Shown here one piece after another: positions 8,186 to 17,545 of a DNA stretch of 64,000 nucleotides. This stretch comes from Anaerolineae bacterium (lineage in GTDB: Bacteria > Chloroflexota > Anaerolineae > Aggregatilineales > Phototrophicaceae). Positions within the stretch are counted from its first letter, which is position 1. The number at the start of each line of letters is the position of its first letter. Made by a program: the position numbers and the translations under genes. Below the pieces are notes generated by a model. That model was not told where the DNA came from, did no database searches, and was given only the letters and a program-made list of their open reading frames with translations. The DNA lies in assembly GCA_022820665.1 (NCBI GenBank), contig JAJEFB010000001.1, forward strand, positions 1 to 64,000. The letters are read 5' to 3'.

Positions 8186-9219
8186 GCGTTTATGTCTGGA
8201 TAGAGACCTACTCCGGTCGCGCGAATCCCTCCAGTTGGGAAGCGTTGGCCGCAGCCGGAGCGCTCGCTGAAAACCTCGGAAGCGACGTTACCGCCCTGGT
8301 ATTTGGAGAAAATGCGCGCGAAATCGCTACGGAGGCGGGCCATTTCGGCGCGACAAATGCTTACATTTGCAAGGACGAAGTGGTGAATGAGTATCGGCTC
8401 GAAGCTTATACGCAGCTGATGACGGATTTGGTCAAACAGCAGCAACCAGCCTTCGTCCTGGCTGTGGCCAGCAGCCGCGGCCGTGAACTGCTGGCGAGCA
8501 GCGCGGTTGATACCGAGAGCGGGCTTATTGCGGACGCCACCGAGCTGCGACTGGATAAGGGCAAGATAATCGCTATCCGGCCCGCCTATGCCGGCAAAGT
8601 TTCGATGGAAATGACATCAAACAGTATGACGACTTATATAACGGTCCGCGGTCGGGCATTTCAGGCGCCGCCGAAAGACGCCAATGCCACTGTGAGCGTT
8701 GCGGAACTCCAGACCGCTTTAACCATGAAGGACATAAGCGTTGCAGCGGAGACGTTTACGGACAGTGCTGAGGACGTGAATTTGACGGAGGCGGCAATAA
8801 TTATCAGCGGCGGCCGCGGCATGGCGAATAATCCCCAAGAAGTTCCGTCCGAAGAAGACGCAGCTGATCCCAATGTCTGGAAAGCCAAAGAAGGCTTTGA
8901 AAATACCTTGCGCCCCTTGGCGGCGGTTCTGGGCGCTGCTGTGGGCGCAAGCAGAGCCGCGGTTGACGCGGGATATATTCCTTATGAACACCAGGTCGGG
9001 CAGACGGGCAAAGTTGTCAATCCCGATCTGTACATCGCTTGCGGCATAAGCGGCGCGATTCAGCACCAGGCGGGTATGCGTGGCAGCAAGATAATCGTGG
9101 CGATCAACAAAGACGCCGAAGCGCCCATCTTCAAACTTGCACGCTACGGAATTGTTGGCGACCTTTATGACGTTGTTCCGGAATTGACCGCAGCGTTGCG
9201 GCGCAAGCTGGGTTCCTAA
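8182..9219 (+). CDS. etfA: electron transfer flavoprotein alpha subunit
   Basis: A 345-residue EtfA with the N-terminal domain I and the C-terminal FAD-binding domain II. Domain II shows SGGRGM (family signature, near 212), GAAVGASRAAVDAGYIPYEHQVGQTGKVV, YIACGISGAIQHQAGM and AINKDAEAPIF, all conserved in ETF alpha. The GTG start overlaps the etfB stop. FAD binding is expected. The order etfB-etfA is the usual one. Confidence 0.95.
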   Translation: MSVYVWIETYSGRANPSSWEALAAAGALAENLGSDVTALVFGENAREIATEAGHFGATNAYICKDEVVNEYRLEAYTQLMTDLVKQQQPAFVLAVASSRGRELLASSAVDTESGLIADATELRLDKGKIIAIRPAYAGKVSMEMTSNSMTTYITVRGRAFQAPPKDANATVSVAELQTALTMKDISVAAETFTDSAEDVNLTEAAIIISGGRGMANNPQEVPSEEDAADPNVWKAKEGFENTLRPLAAVLGAAVGASRAAVDAGYIPYEHQVGQTGKVVNPDLYIACGISGAIQHQAGMRGSKIIVAINKDAEAPIFKLARYGIVGDLYDVVPELTAALRRKLGS

Positions 9220-9220
9220 G

Positions 9221-9285
9221 AGTCGCTGGGCGCGTAACCGGCGAATCTGGGCTACCGCGCTCACGCAGAATATTAAACCTGCTCG
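9221..9285 (+). repeat. dispersed intergenic repeat, copy B
   Basis: It starts two bases after the etfA stop. It shares GGCGCGTAACCGGCGA, CTACCG, GCTCACGCA and an A/T-rich AATA..AA..CCT tail with copy C at 37874. Confidence 0.55.
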
Positions 9286-9529
9286 GCTACCGAAAATATC
9301 GGTCTATTGGAAAAGAGTTCGACTAGGCAGAGGTATTCAAAAGCGCCTTTGTTCCAATTCAACACAAAGTGGCACAAGGCGCTTAGCTGAAATCACCATT
9401 GGATTCTTTTCCGGACCTATTAGGCTTGTTTTGCTGCTTTTAAGCAAGGCAGCGACTGTCATGCGACAGTATCGCAGCCGATGATCGAAGCGCTTGTTTT
9501 GCCTGGCTAGACCCGACTTGGCGTTAGTA
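9286..9529. other. etfA-mrpA intergenic region
   Basis: The gap between etfA and mrpA is 374 bp in total. Besides repeat copy B it holds two inverted repeats: 9-bp arms at 9341-9349 and 9376-9384 (AAGCGCCTT/AAGGCGCTT), and a compact hairpin at 9455-9470 (ACTGTC, four-base loop, GACAGT). Neither is followed by a T tract, so they are weak terminator candidates for etfBA. No gene is seen. Confidence 0.4.
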
Positions 9530-9538
9530 TGGGATAAT
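9530..9538 (+). promoter_or_regulatory. possible extended -10 for the mrp operon
   Basis: TGGGATAAT fits an extended -10 (TGnGATAAT), about 49 nt upstream of mrpA after an assumed start near 9545. No recognisable -35. Confidence 0.3.
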
Positions 9539-9593
9539 TGTGTAGGCGCGCCATAGGTCGTTTGAATTCATATTCTTTAGAGTATGTCCGTCA

Positions 9594-12491
9594 ATGGAAT
9601 TTACACTAGTCACCGCGACACCCTTTTTGCTGGCATTATTGCTGGTCATTCCTCCCCTCAAAGATCTTTCCAAATTCGCGCAAACAGCCATTTCTACCGC
9701 CGCAATGGCTGGCATGTTTGTCACAGTCTTGTTGACCGTCCCGCGCTTGCAAGACGAACATATCATCGTTTATGGGATAGATTGGATCCCGTCGCTGGAC
9801 ATCGGTCTCAACTTTTATGTCGACGGACTGGCAACGATATTCGCCTTAATCGTGACGGGCGTCGGCGCTCTCGTATTCCTTTACGCCGGGTACTATTTCG
9901 ACGACGCTGCCGAACACAACCGTTTCATCACCTGGTTGCTCGCCTTTGCCGGCTCCATGCTTCTGGTCGTGCTGTCGGGCAATGTCTTGCTGACATTCGT
10001 CGCCTGGGAATTAACAAGCGTCACCTCGTTCATGCTGATCGGGTTCACAGGCGAAAAAAGCTCTGAGGCCCGCGCGGGCGCTTTCAAGGCGCTGTTTGTT
10101 ACCGGCGCGGGGGCGCTCGCGCTGATCATTGGATTGGTCATTCTGGGCGTGGCTTGCGGTCAGATACTGTATCCCGAAGAAGGCATCCGCTTTGTCGCGG
10201 ACATCAGCGAGATCTTGCAGACGGAGGATCTGCACAAACACGAATGGTTCCCGATTTTCACAGTGCTGATTTTGCTGGGCGGCTTAACCAAGAGCGCCCA
10301 GTTCCCCTTCCACTTTTGGCTGCCCGGCGCCATGAGCGCGCCAACCCCGGCGAGCGCCTATTTGCACAGCGCAACTATGGTGAAAGCCGGTATTTTTCTG
10401 TTCGCCCGCTTGTCGCCGGTGATGTACAAGAACGCGCTTTGGTCGGAACTTTTGCTTGTTTTTGGTCTGGCCACAATGTTGATCGGGTCCATTTTCGCGA
10501 TTAAACAGCGAGATCTCAAAGGTCTGCTGGCATACTCGACCGTAAGCAAACTTGGAGCCATCGTCGCCATGATCGGCTTGCCCGGTCAAAACGGTCTTAA
10601 AGCCGCATTTCTCGGGATAATTGCTCATGCGCTATACAAGTCGGCTCTGTTCCTGGTGGCGGGAACCATCGATCATGCCACCGGCACGCGGATGATCGAT
10701 CGCTTGGGCGGGCTGCATAGACAGATGCCCGTTATGTTTTTGATCACCATCATCTCGGCGCTTTCGATGGCGGGAATACCCTTCCTGCTGGGTTTCGTTG
10801 CCAAGGAAACGCTATTGGACGCCATGCTGCATTATAGCGAGCCGCAGACAGCGCTGATTCTGGGCGTGGTGATGGCGAGCTCAGTATTCACGGCTGTGGC
10901 CGCATATATGCTGGTCTATGACGTGTTTTGGAAGCCGGCGCGGCAGGAAATTCATTTTCATCAGCCGCCGTCTCCGATTCGGCTGGGACCTGTCATTTTG
11001 TCTCTGGGATCGCTGTTGCTGGGAGTTTTAGTGGAACCGGTCATCGTTCCGCTATTGGAATTGGCGGTGCCAAAAGAGTTCGAACTCCATGTCTTTGCAG
11101 GGTTCAATGACGTGTTTTGGCTGAGCGTGGGGATCTTGACTGCGGGCATCGCGCTATTTATTCTGCGAAAGCCTCTAATCAAGATCATCGGATTCCCCTT
11201 GTCCGGCGACAGCGTCTACCGCGAAATGATCGCGTATATCGACTGGGCCGGAGAAAACATTCTGCACAGTCAATCGGGATACGTCCGTTACTATCTGGTG
11301 ATTATTCTTGGGACGGTTTCGGCAGTCTTGATCGCTTCGGGAACGCTGACCACAGTAACGGCAGGAAAGTCATTGTTTCCATCCGACCTGTCCGTGACGA
11401 TTATCGACCTGGCAAAAATCTTCATGCTCATTTTGGCTGTTGCAGCCGGCATATTAACGGTTGCCGTGCGCGAACACGTCAAGGCGGCCATCGCCTTCGG
11501 CGTCATCGGTTATGCCATTGGCGTCATTTTCTTGATAGAGCACGCGCCTGACGTTGCGCTGGTCCAATTGTTGGTGGAAACCATGGTCACCGTGCTCATT
11601 ATCATCATGTTGGGTCGGATAAGCACCTCCACGCGTTATCACGTAATCAACAATCTGTGGGTGGGCAGGCACCAGCGCAACTTCGGATTGCTGCGCGATC
11701 TCGGCATTTCGATCGTCATCGGTCTGGCAGTATTTGTATTCTCGTTGATCGCCCTGCAAAACAGAGCCGAACGCAGCAGTATCGCGGCCTGGCACCTCGA
11801 GAATACGCCGACGGTTAATACCGAAGACGTTGTGGGCGCAATCGTTGCCAATTTTCGCGGTACCGATACCTTACTGGAAATCGTCGTATTCACCACTGCC
11901 GCCCTCGGCGTGCTTACCCTGCTGGCTCGCGGGCGCAAAGGCAGTGGTCCGCTGGCGCCGCGAAACGCCGATGTCGAGCGACTCCATGAATTCGATGTCG
12001 ACGTCTTCGAAGGCGTTCAAGACGCCACAGACCTGTCTACGCCATTTACCCGTTCCGTTTCCACGGTTGTTCTGCCGATTGCGATATTGATCGGCATCGC
12101 GCAGATACTCTATGGGGGCAGCGGTCCTGGGGATGGCTTCACCGCCGGCGTGACCTTCGGACTAGCCGTATCCCTTTGGTACGTGGTGCTCGGCTATCAC
12201 GAAGCAAAACGACAGTTGCCCTGGTTTCGCCCGGCGCTTTTCACTCGCCTCGGGCTGTTAATCGCCCTGCTCAACGCATTGTTTCCTCTATTGCTGGGGA
12301 AAGGCTTTATGGGGCATGTTGAATTCGACAAGGCGCTGGGGCTTTACGACATCGTCGCTTCCTTCGGTTTACATGTGAATTCCTCGTTAGTATTCGAAGT
12401 TGCGATCGCCCTGACGGTGATGGGCGGGCTGGGCATCATCATCGAAGCAATCGCTTTTCCCAAAGAAGTAGAGCCTTTAGGAGAGGATTAG
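9594..12491 (+). CDS. mrpA: Mrp Na+/H+ antiporter subunit A with fused MrpB domain
   Basis: A 965-residue membrane protein. Residues 1 to about 500 form the NuoL-like antiporter channel, with GLTKSAQFPFHFWLPGAM near 230 and APTPASAYLHSATMVKAG, the conserved proton-path segment. About 610-700 matches the MrpA DUF4040/MbhE-like region. The last 150 residues (about 810-955, with GSGPGDGFTAGVTFGLAV) are an MrpB/MnhB domain, which is a separate protein in Bacillus. The operon accordingly has no separate mrpB. The complex exchanges external H+ for internal Na+ using the proton gradient. ATG at 9594, first gene of a six-gene operon to 15639. Confidence 0.93.
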   Translation: MEFTLVTATPFLLALLLVIPPLKDLSKFAQTAISTAAMAGMFVTVLLTVPRLQDEHIIVYGIDWIPSLDIGLNFYVDGLATIFALIVTGVGALVFLYAGYYFDDAAEHNRFITWLLAFAGSMLLVVLSGNVLLTFVAWELTSVTSFMLIGFTGEKSSEARAGAFKALFVTGAGALALIIGLVILGVACGQILYPEEGIRFVADISEILQTEDLHKHEWFPIFTVLILLGGLTKSAQFPFHFWLPGAMSAPTPASAYLHSATMVKAGIFLFARLSPVMYKNALWSELLLVFGLATMLIGSIFAIKQRDLKGLLAYSTVSKLGAIVAMIGLPGQNGLKAAFLGIIAHALYKSALFLVAGTIDHATGTRMIDRLGGLHRQMPVMFLITIISALSMAGIPFLLGFVAKETLLDAMLHYSEPQTALILGVVMASSVFTAVAAYMLVYDVFWKPARQEIHFHQPPSPIRLGPVILSLGSLLLGVLVEPVIVPLLELAVPKEFELHVFAGFNDVFWLSVGILTAGIALFILRKPLIKIIGFPLSGDSVYREMIAYIDWAGENILHSQSGYVRYYLVIILGTVSAVLIASGTLTTVTAGKSLFPSDLSVTIIDLAKIFMLILAVAAGILTVAVREHVKAAIAFGVIGYAIGVIFLIEHAPDVALVQLLVETMVTVLIIIMLGRISTSTRYHVINNLWVGRHQRNFGLLRDLGISIVIGLAVFVFSLIALQNRAERSSIAAWHLENTPTVNTEDVVGAIVANFRGTDTLLEIVVFTTAALGVLTLLARGRKGSGPLAPRNADVERLHEFDVDVFEGVQDATDLSTPFTRSVSTVVLPIAILIGIAQILYGGSGPGDGFTAGVTFGLAVSLWYVVLGYHEAKRQLPWFRPALFTRLGLLIALLNALFPLLLGKGFMGHVEFDKALGLYDIVASFGLHVNSSLVFEVAIALTVMGGLGIIIEAIAFPKEVEPLGED

Positions 12492-12503
12492 GAGGCAACA
12501 GCC

Positions 12504-12848
12504 ATGATCGAATTTATGTTTGCGCTTGCCATAGGAATGCTCTTTGGAATCGGCGTGTTTCAATTGCTGCGAAGAGATCTGATCAAGGCGGCAATCGGCT
12601 TCGCGATACTCTTCTCCGCCATTAACTTGTTCTTTGTCGCTGTCAGCGCCTTTGATGGCGAATACGCGCCATTTGTCAGCAATGTAGAAGCGGGACGCCA
12701 GACCAGCGATCCGCTGATTCAAGCGCTGATTTTGACTGCCATTGTGGTCAGTTTCGGCAGTTTTTCGCTGGTGCTGGGATTGGTCAATATCATATCGCTG
12801 CGCTATGGAACCGTGGATTCGAACGCCGTGAACAACCTGAAGCACTGA
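12504..12848 (+). CDS. mrpC: Mrp antiporter subunit C
   Basis: A 114-residue NuoK-like protein with three predicted membrane helices (about 1-20, 26-48, 72-97), normal length for MrpC/MnhC. It has the family features FQLLRRDLIKAAIGFAILFSAINL and DPLIQALILTAIVVSFG. A good ribosome-binding site (GGAGG, about 12 nt upstream) fixes the ATG at 12504. It lies 12 nt after mrpA. Confidence 0.93.
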   Translation: MIEFMFALAIGMLFGIGVFQLLRRDLIKAAIGFAILFSAINLFFVAVSAFDGEYAPFVSNVEAGRQTSDPLIQALILTAIVVSFGSFSLVLGLVNIISLRYGTVDSNAVNNLKH

Positions 12849-12913
12849 TGATTGGCAGTGATGACTTAATGAAACGCGCTGAAATTGCCGAAGCATGAAA
12901 ACGACTACTGCAT

Positions 12914-14422
12914 ATGGGTGAAAACGTATTTGTTCTGGGTACGCTGGTCGCGCCGCTTGCCGGCGCGGTAGTCGCTCTGCTCTTTGCCAAGAATAACCAT
13001 GCGCAGCGCCTTGTGGGTTTGATTTCCAGTATTGTCGCCTGGATCTTCAGCACGCTAATGTTGCTCCAGGTGCATCAGACAGGGGTACAAACCTACGAAC
13101 TGGGCAACTGGTCGCCACCCTATGGCATCGTCCTGGTCGCGGATAGTTTGGGCGGGCTCTTCGCCTTCATGGTCACGACGATCATGATTGGCGGCATGCT
13201 CTACACCTTGCACAGCCGTGATCGATGCATGTCCTATCCGGCTTTTGCGCCCTTGTTCCTGCTCATGGAAGTGGGTCTCGTCGGCGCAATGTTGACGGGC
13301 GATCTGTTCACATTGTTTGTCTTCATGGAGTTGATGGTGCTGGCTTCGGTGTCGCTGACAGCGATTTCTGACGACCAATTCGGTCTGGAAGCGGCACTGA
13401 AGTATATCCTGATTAGCTCGATGGGAACGCTTTTTCTGCTGCTGGGGATTGCGGCGATGTACGCGGCGCTGGGTACGCTCAACATGGCTGATATGGCGAG
13501 GATCTTGCTAACCGGCGAGCGGCCCTTTCTGGCTCCGGCATCGGCTTTGATGCTGCTGTGCGCCTTTCTGCTCAAGAGCGCGGTCTTTCCATTCCATTTT
13601 TGGCAGCCGGACTTTCATACAACCGCGCCGACACCTGTGAGCGCCATGTTGTCGTCGATCGTTGTAAAGGTTGGCGTCTACGGGATCATCCGTCTGGTTA
13701 CGCTGCTTTTCATTGTCGAGGCGCCATTGCTCCAACGCTGGCTAGCCTTGCTGGGCATCATTGGCGTCATCTTTGGAAGTCTCGGCGCGCTGCGCACATA
13801 TAATGCCAAGAGGATGCTCGCTTATTCGACCTTCGCCCAAATCGGATTCATCCTGGTAGGCATCGGATGGGGCAATACGCTGGCGATGATCGGCGCAATT
13901 GTTTATGCTTTTAATCATGCCTTTATCAAGTCCTCGCTACTGATGCTCATGGGCGTCGTCGCCAGTTACACGAAAGTTAAGACGGCGAACTTCGCCAGCA
14001 TTGTCGGAATCGGGCACAAGTTGCCGCCACTGGCAGGCTGGCTGGTGCTTGTTGGCGGCTTGTCGCTGGCGGGCGTCCCTCCGCTTAACGGCTTCATCAG
14101 CAAGCTGGCGCTGATACGCGGCGGCGTCGCTCAACAAGATTGGGTGAACTTGATCTTGTTGGTCAGCGCGGGGATACTCACGCTGATTTATATGGTCCGT
14201 GCCTGGCAAAACATCTTTCAGCGCGCCCCAATACCGGAAACCACGCCCACAAAAGACACTGGCGACAGTCTGCTGGCTCCTATGCTTCTGATCTCCATCT
14301 GTTTGATCTTGGGAATCGTCCTGGCAGAACCGCTTCTTCAGCTGGTGACGGAAACTGTGCGCGAGATAGGGGACCCCAATACCTATATTTCCGCGGTTAA
14401 CCTGTCCCTGGAGGGACCATGA
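12914..14422 (+). CDS. mrpD: Mrp antiporter subunit D
   Basis: A 502-residue NuoM/NuoN-like antiporter subunit with about 14 helices. Conserved channel residues lie in FMELMVLASVSL (Glu and Lys pair region), FLLKSAVFPFHFWQPDFHTTAPTPVSAMLSS and YSTFAQIG. It pairs with MrpA to make the ion path. A 65-nt spacer separates it from mrpC. Its stop overlaps the mrpE start by 4 nt (ATGA). Confidence 0.93.
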   Translation: MGENVFVLGTLVAPLAGAVVALLFAKNNHAQRLVGLISSIVAWIFSTLMLLQVHQTGVQTYELGNWSPPYGIVLVADSLGGLFAFMVTTIMIGGMLYTLHSRDRCMSYPAFAPLFLLMEVGLVGAMLTGDLFTLFVFMELMVLASVSLTAISDDQFGLEAALKYILISSMGTLFLLLGIAAMYAALGTLNMADMARILLTGERPFLAPASALMLLCAFLLKSAVFPFHFWQPDFHTTAPTPVSAMLSSIVVKVGVYGIIRLVTLLFIVEAPLLQRWLALLGIIGVIFGSLGALRTYNAKRMLAYSTFAQIGFILVGIGWGNTLAMIGAIVYAFNHAFIKSSLLMLMGVVASYTKVKTANFASIVGIGHKLPPLAGWLVLVGGLSLAGVPPLNGFISKLALIRGGVAQQDWVNLILLVSAGILTLIYMVRAWQNIFQRAPIPETTPTKDTGDSLLAPMLLISICLILGIVLAEPLLQLVTETVREIGDPNTYISAVNLSLEGP

Positions 14423-14934
14423 ACACGATCGCGAAACGTATTGTGTTGGCATTACCCTTGTCGATCGGCTGGACAATCTACACCGCGCAGCCTACACCCG
14501 GCAACTTTCTTCTGGGCTATATTTTTAGCGTGGTAGTTTTGACGGCGACCGGGCTAAAGGGCGACAGCGTCAACCTGAAAAATACCGTCTTACAACTCTA
14601 TAATCTCTTTGCTTATGTGCTCTTCTTGTCAAAAGAGGTATTGGTATCCGGCGTGCAAGTCGCGCGCATCATAATCTTGCCAAGCCTGCCAATTGACCCG
14701 GGCATCACGCGGGTCAAGACCCAGGACGAAAGCGGGAGCGCGCTGATATCCGCCGTCAGCGCCCACGGCATCACGATCACGCCCGGCGAACTTGTCGTCG
14801 ATTTCGAAGAAAAAGAGAACCAGGGTGTCTTGATGATTGTGCACAGCTTGACTATAAGCGAGTCCGGCGAGCGCCTCGATCAAGATCAGTCCGTTCGATT
14901 GAAGCGAATCAAAGGAATTCTGGGACATGATTGA
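14419..14934 (+). CDS. mrpE: Mrp antiporter subunit E
   Basis: A 171-residue MrpE/MnhE family protein with two N-terminal membrane segments (about 7-50) and a soluble C-terminal domain containing SAHGITITPGELVVDF, the family signature near 120. It overlaps mrpD by 4 nt and mrpF by 8 nt, indicating translational coupling. Confidence 0.9.
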   Translation: MNTIAKRIVLALPLSIGWTIYTAQPTPGNFLLGYIFSVVVLTATGLKGDSVNLKNTVLQLYNLFAYVLFLSKEVLVSGVQVARIIILPSLPIDPGITRVKTQDESGSALISAVSAHGITITPGELVVDFEEKENQGVLMIVHSLTISESGERLDQDQSVRLKRIKGILGHD

Positions 14935-15208
14935 AAGCGAATTCGCCCAAATAGCGATCAAGTTGGTGCTATTGGCGCTGGTGAGCCTGCTTATACCCGC
15001 GTCCTATCGCGTTATCGTAGGCGCAACCCTGCCGGACCGCCTGCAAGCCGTCGATCTCATAACTACGCTGCTGATCGGCATCATCGTGATGCTCGCGCTG
15101 GTTGAAGGTACGCAAGTATTTGTCGACATGGCGATTGCGCTGGCTGCTTTCGCTTTTGTCGGAACGATTAGCATCGCCCGCTATATCTCGGAAGGCAGAG
15201 CCTTCTAG
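14927..15208 (+). CDS. mrpF: Mrp antiporter subunit F
   Basis: A 93-residue protein with three hydrophobic helices (about 8-25, 36-55, 62-82). It has the MrpF features YRVIVGATLPDRLQAVDL and FVGTISIARYI. Normal length for the family. Its TAG overlaps the GTG of mrpG by one base. Confidence 0.9.
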   Translation: MIESEFAQIAIKLVLLALVSLLIPASYRVIVGATLPDRLQAVDLITTLLIGIIVMLALVEGTQVFVDMAIALAAFAFVGTISIARYISEGRAF

Positions 15209-15639
15209 TGTTGCTGGAATTGCTCGGCGTCATCGCGCTGTTTTTTGGCTTGTTCTTCTGCGGGGTTGGCGTGTTGGGCGTTATACGCATGCCCGATGCC
15301 CTGACGCGCCTGCACGCCTCCGGCAAAGTGGCGACATTGGGACTATTTGGATTGCTTGTAGGCGCCGCTTTGTTAATGCCGGCGGCGAGCCTGCGTATTT
15401 TGGCGCTGGGCTTGTTTGTACTCTTGACCAGCCCGGTCGCAACCCATGCGATCGCGGCCTCAGTCTATCGGCGGCAGGAAATCCTGGAAGAGCTGTTTGA
15501 AATGCGGGATGAACAGGTCGATGTGACCGCCGTGGATGTATCGGGGATCTTGTCTCGTTCGCTGATACAGGACATTATCGAGGCTCAACAGCGGACGAGC
15601 CGACCAAGCGAGGGCGAGCCGACCGCCAGGGACACTTGA
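15208..15639 (+). CDS. mrpG: Mrp antiporter subunit G
   Basis: A 143-residue MrpG/PhaG protein with three helices and the family segment GVGVLGVIRMPDALTRLHASGKVATLG (about 20-46). The start is GTG at 15208, overlapping the mrpF stop. A polar tail of about 50 residues extends past the usual core. Last gene of the operon; the next gene is convergent 25 nt away. Confidence 0.9.
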   Translation: MLLELLGVIALFFGLFFCGVGVLGVIRMPDALTRLHASGKVATLGLFGLLVGAALLMPAASLRILALGLFVLLTSPVATHAIAASVYRRQEILEELFEMRDEQVDVTAVDVSGILSRSLIQDIIEAQQRTSRPSEGEPTARDT

Positions 15640-15664
15640 AAGAGATTGGCTGTGGTCCTCGCCA

Positions 15665-16654
15665 TCATTTCCAGAAAATACGAAAGACTGGATTGTCCTT
15701 GGCTTGCAGGTGATCCAGGAAGTTGACCAGCAAAAAGCCCGCAATTAACAGAGCTGCCGCCAGCGCGAAAGATTCGGATGACGCGTCCGGCGAAACAGGC
15801 GCATCCGAAAGGCAGCGAAAGTCCCCGTGACGATCCAGGTCGCTTTCCAAACACTGCCGCCATGGATATATTTTCCAGAGCGAGCCGGTCATGAAACCAA
15901 CCAAGAGCGCTACCGTCATCCGGTAGTGATGCGCCAACAAATAACTCAAAACGCGCGAAAAGGCGATGATGCCAACCACTGCGCCCAAGCCGACGGCGAT
16001 GATCGGGGGCAAATCGCGTTCGCTGACGGCGGCCAGCACATAGTCATATTGCCCCAGAATCAACAAAATGAAGGAGCCGGATATGCCGGGCAAGATCATG
16101 GCGGTGATAGCGATCATGCCACTGATGAACAGAAAGGGCGCCGAATGATCCGCCTCCGCCGGGACAGCGTTGACAATGACAAAAGCGACGAGCGTGCCCG
16201 TGACAAAGGTCCCAGCCGCCGAGAGATCCCATTCCACTTTGAGGCCAATGGTTAAGATTGAAGCCAGCACCAAGCCAAAGAAAAAGGCAAAGAGCAAGAC
16301 CTTGCCTTCGGGGTCGTCCATCAAGCCGCTCAAAAAGCCCGCCAATGACAGCACCGCCAGCAAAAGTCCGACGCCGAGCGCGACCAGAAACCGGAAAGAA
16401 ATATGATCCAACAATTCGCGAATTCTAAGCGCGGAAAGCAACCGAAGCGCATCCAGATTAAAGGACTTGATCGCGCTGACCAGGTTCACGTACACGCCGA
16501 GTATGAAAGCCATCGTGCCACCGCTCACCCCCGGTACGATGTCAGCCGCCCCCATCGCGAATCCTGTCAAGATCAGACGCAGATAGTCCGACGTCGATCG
16601 CGGATCTGACAAATCTTTGTTCCCCTTCTTCACAATGACACCCCCGTCGTTCAT
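15665..16654 (-). CDS. DUF368 family membrane protein
   Basis: A 329-residue polytopic protein with the DUF368 N-terminal signature GFAMGAADIVPGVSGGTMAF (about 32-51) and its second-half echo ILPGISGSFILLILGQYDYVL near 190. DUF368 proteins have been linked to translocation of polyprenyl-phosphate lipid carriers (PopT) in some bacteria. The role here is inferred from family, and would fit a cell that also makes surface glycans. It is convergent with mrpG and divergent from the hydrolase at 16764. Confidence 0.85.
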   Translation of the reverse strand: MNDGGVIVKKGNKDLSDPRSTSDYLRLILTGFAMGAADIVPGVSGGTMAFILGVYVNLVSAIKSFNLDALRLLSALRIRELLDHISFRFLVALGVGLLLAVLSLAGFLSGLMDDPEGKVLLFAFFFGLVLASILTIGLKVEWDLSAAGTFVTGTLVAFVIVNAVPAEADHSAPFLFISGMIAITAMILPGISGSFILLILGQYDYVLAAVSERDLPPIIAVGLGAVVGIIAFSRVLSYLLAHHYRMTVALLVGFMTGSLWKIYPWRQCLESDLDRHGDFRCLSDAPVSPDASSESFALAAALLIAGFLLVNFLDHLQAKDNPVFRIFWK

Positions 16655-16708
16655 GTGATTCCGGCAGTTGTTTTGCCCATCATCATTGTACGCGCTTAAT
16701 TCTAAACG

Positions 16709-16717
16709 TGCTAGAAT
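16709..16717 (+). promoter_or_regulatory. possible extended -10 for the alpha/beta hydrolase
   Basis: TGCTAGAAT fits TGnTAnAAT. The predicted start near 16724 leaves a 40-nt leader before the ATG at 16764. Confidence 0.35.
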
Positions 16718-16763
16718 CGCGGGAGTAAGACCGACAGAGGACCGCCCGAAAAGCGCGCCAATT

Positions 16764-17528
16764 ATGCCATTTGTCGAAACCTCAGTCGCCCAACTGTGGG
16801 TTGCCGATCATCGTCGAGACAAAAGCGCTACAGCGTCGGTCGTCATCCACGGCGCGGGCGGCTCCCGCCTGAGTTTCAGCAAGAGATTGCGTCAATCCAA
16901 TATCGTTAATTCGGTCTGCGTCGATCTTCGCGGCCACGGGAAAAGCCAGGGCAATGGCCGCCGGTCAATCGACGCCTATGCGTACGATGTCGTCGCGCTT
17001 TTGAACGCGCTTTCGATCGATTCTGCATGGATAATCGGGCACAGCATGGGCGGAGCGATCGCTCAGTGCCTGGCGCTGGAGCGCAGAGAAAGAGCGCGCG
17101 GATTGGTTTTGATAGCGACGGGGGCTCGCTTGAGAGTGAATCCCCAACTCATCAATGGCGTCGTTAAGGACCGCGACGCCGTCATTGAATCTTTAACTCG
17201 CTGGATGTGGAGCAAGAACGCAGGGGCTGAAATGCGCGAGCAGTCCGCGAAAATCATGCGGCAGACGCAAGCGTCCGTCATTGCGGGAGACTTCCTGGCA
17301 TGTGATCGTTTTGATGTCCGCGAGCGACTGGATGAAATCGCCTGTCCAACACTGATCGTTGCCGGAGAAAACGACAAGATGACGCCCGTCGCCCTCAGCC
17401 AGGAACTGGCGGAGGGCATTCCCGGGTCCGAGTTAGTGATCGTACCCGGGGGAAGTCACATGACGATGCTTGAGGACAGCGAAATGGTCGTCGCGGCGAT
17501 TGAAGACTGGATTGAACGCAATCAATAG
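16764..17528 (+). CDS. alpha/beta hydrolase
   Basis: A 254-residue alpha/beta-hydrolase fold protein. It shows the oxyanion-hole motif HGAGG, the DLRGHGKS strand, nucleophile elbow GHSMGG (Ser near residue 95), the acid in GENDKMTP and the catalytic His in GGSHMT. Members include esterases, C-C hydrolases and BioH-like enzymes; the substrate is not predictable. The reading frame extends upstream to 16668, but homology begins at the ATG at 16764, which also follows a -10 element. Confidence 0.85.
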   Translation: MPFVETSVAQLWVADHRRDKSATASVVIHGAGGSRLSFSKRLRQSNIVNSVCVDLRGHGKSQGNGRRSIDAYAYDVVALLNALSIDSAWIIGHSMGGAIAQCLALERRERARGLVLIATGARLRVNPQLINGVVKDRDAVIESLTRWMWSKNAGAEMREQSAKIMRQTQASVIAGDFLACDRFDVRERLDEIACPTLIVAGENDKMTPVALSQELAEGIPGSELVIVPGGSHMTMLEDSEMVVAAIEDWIERNQ

Positions 17529-17545
17529 GCGTTGCAAGCAGTTGC

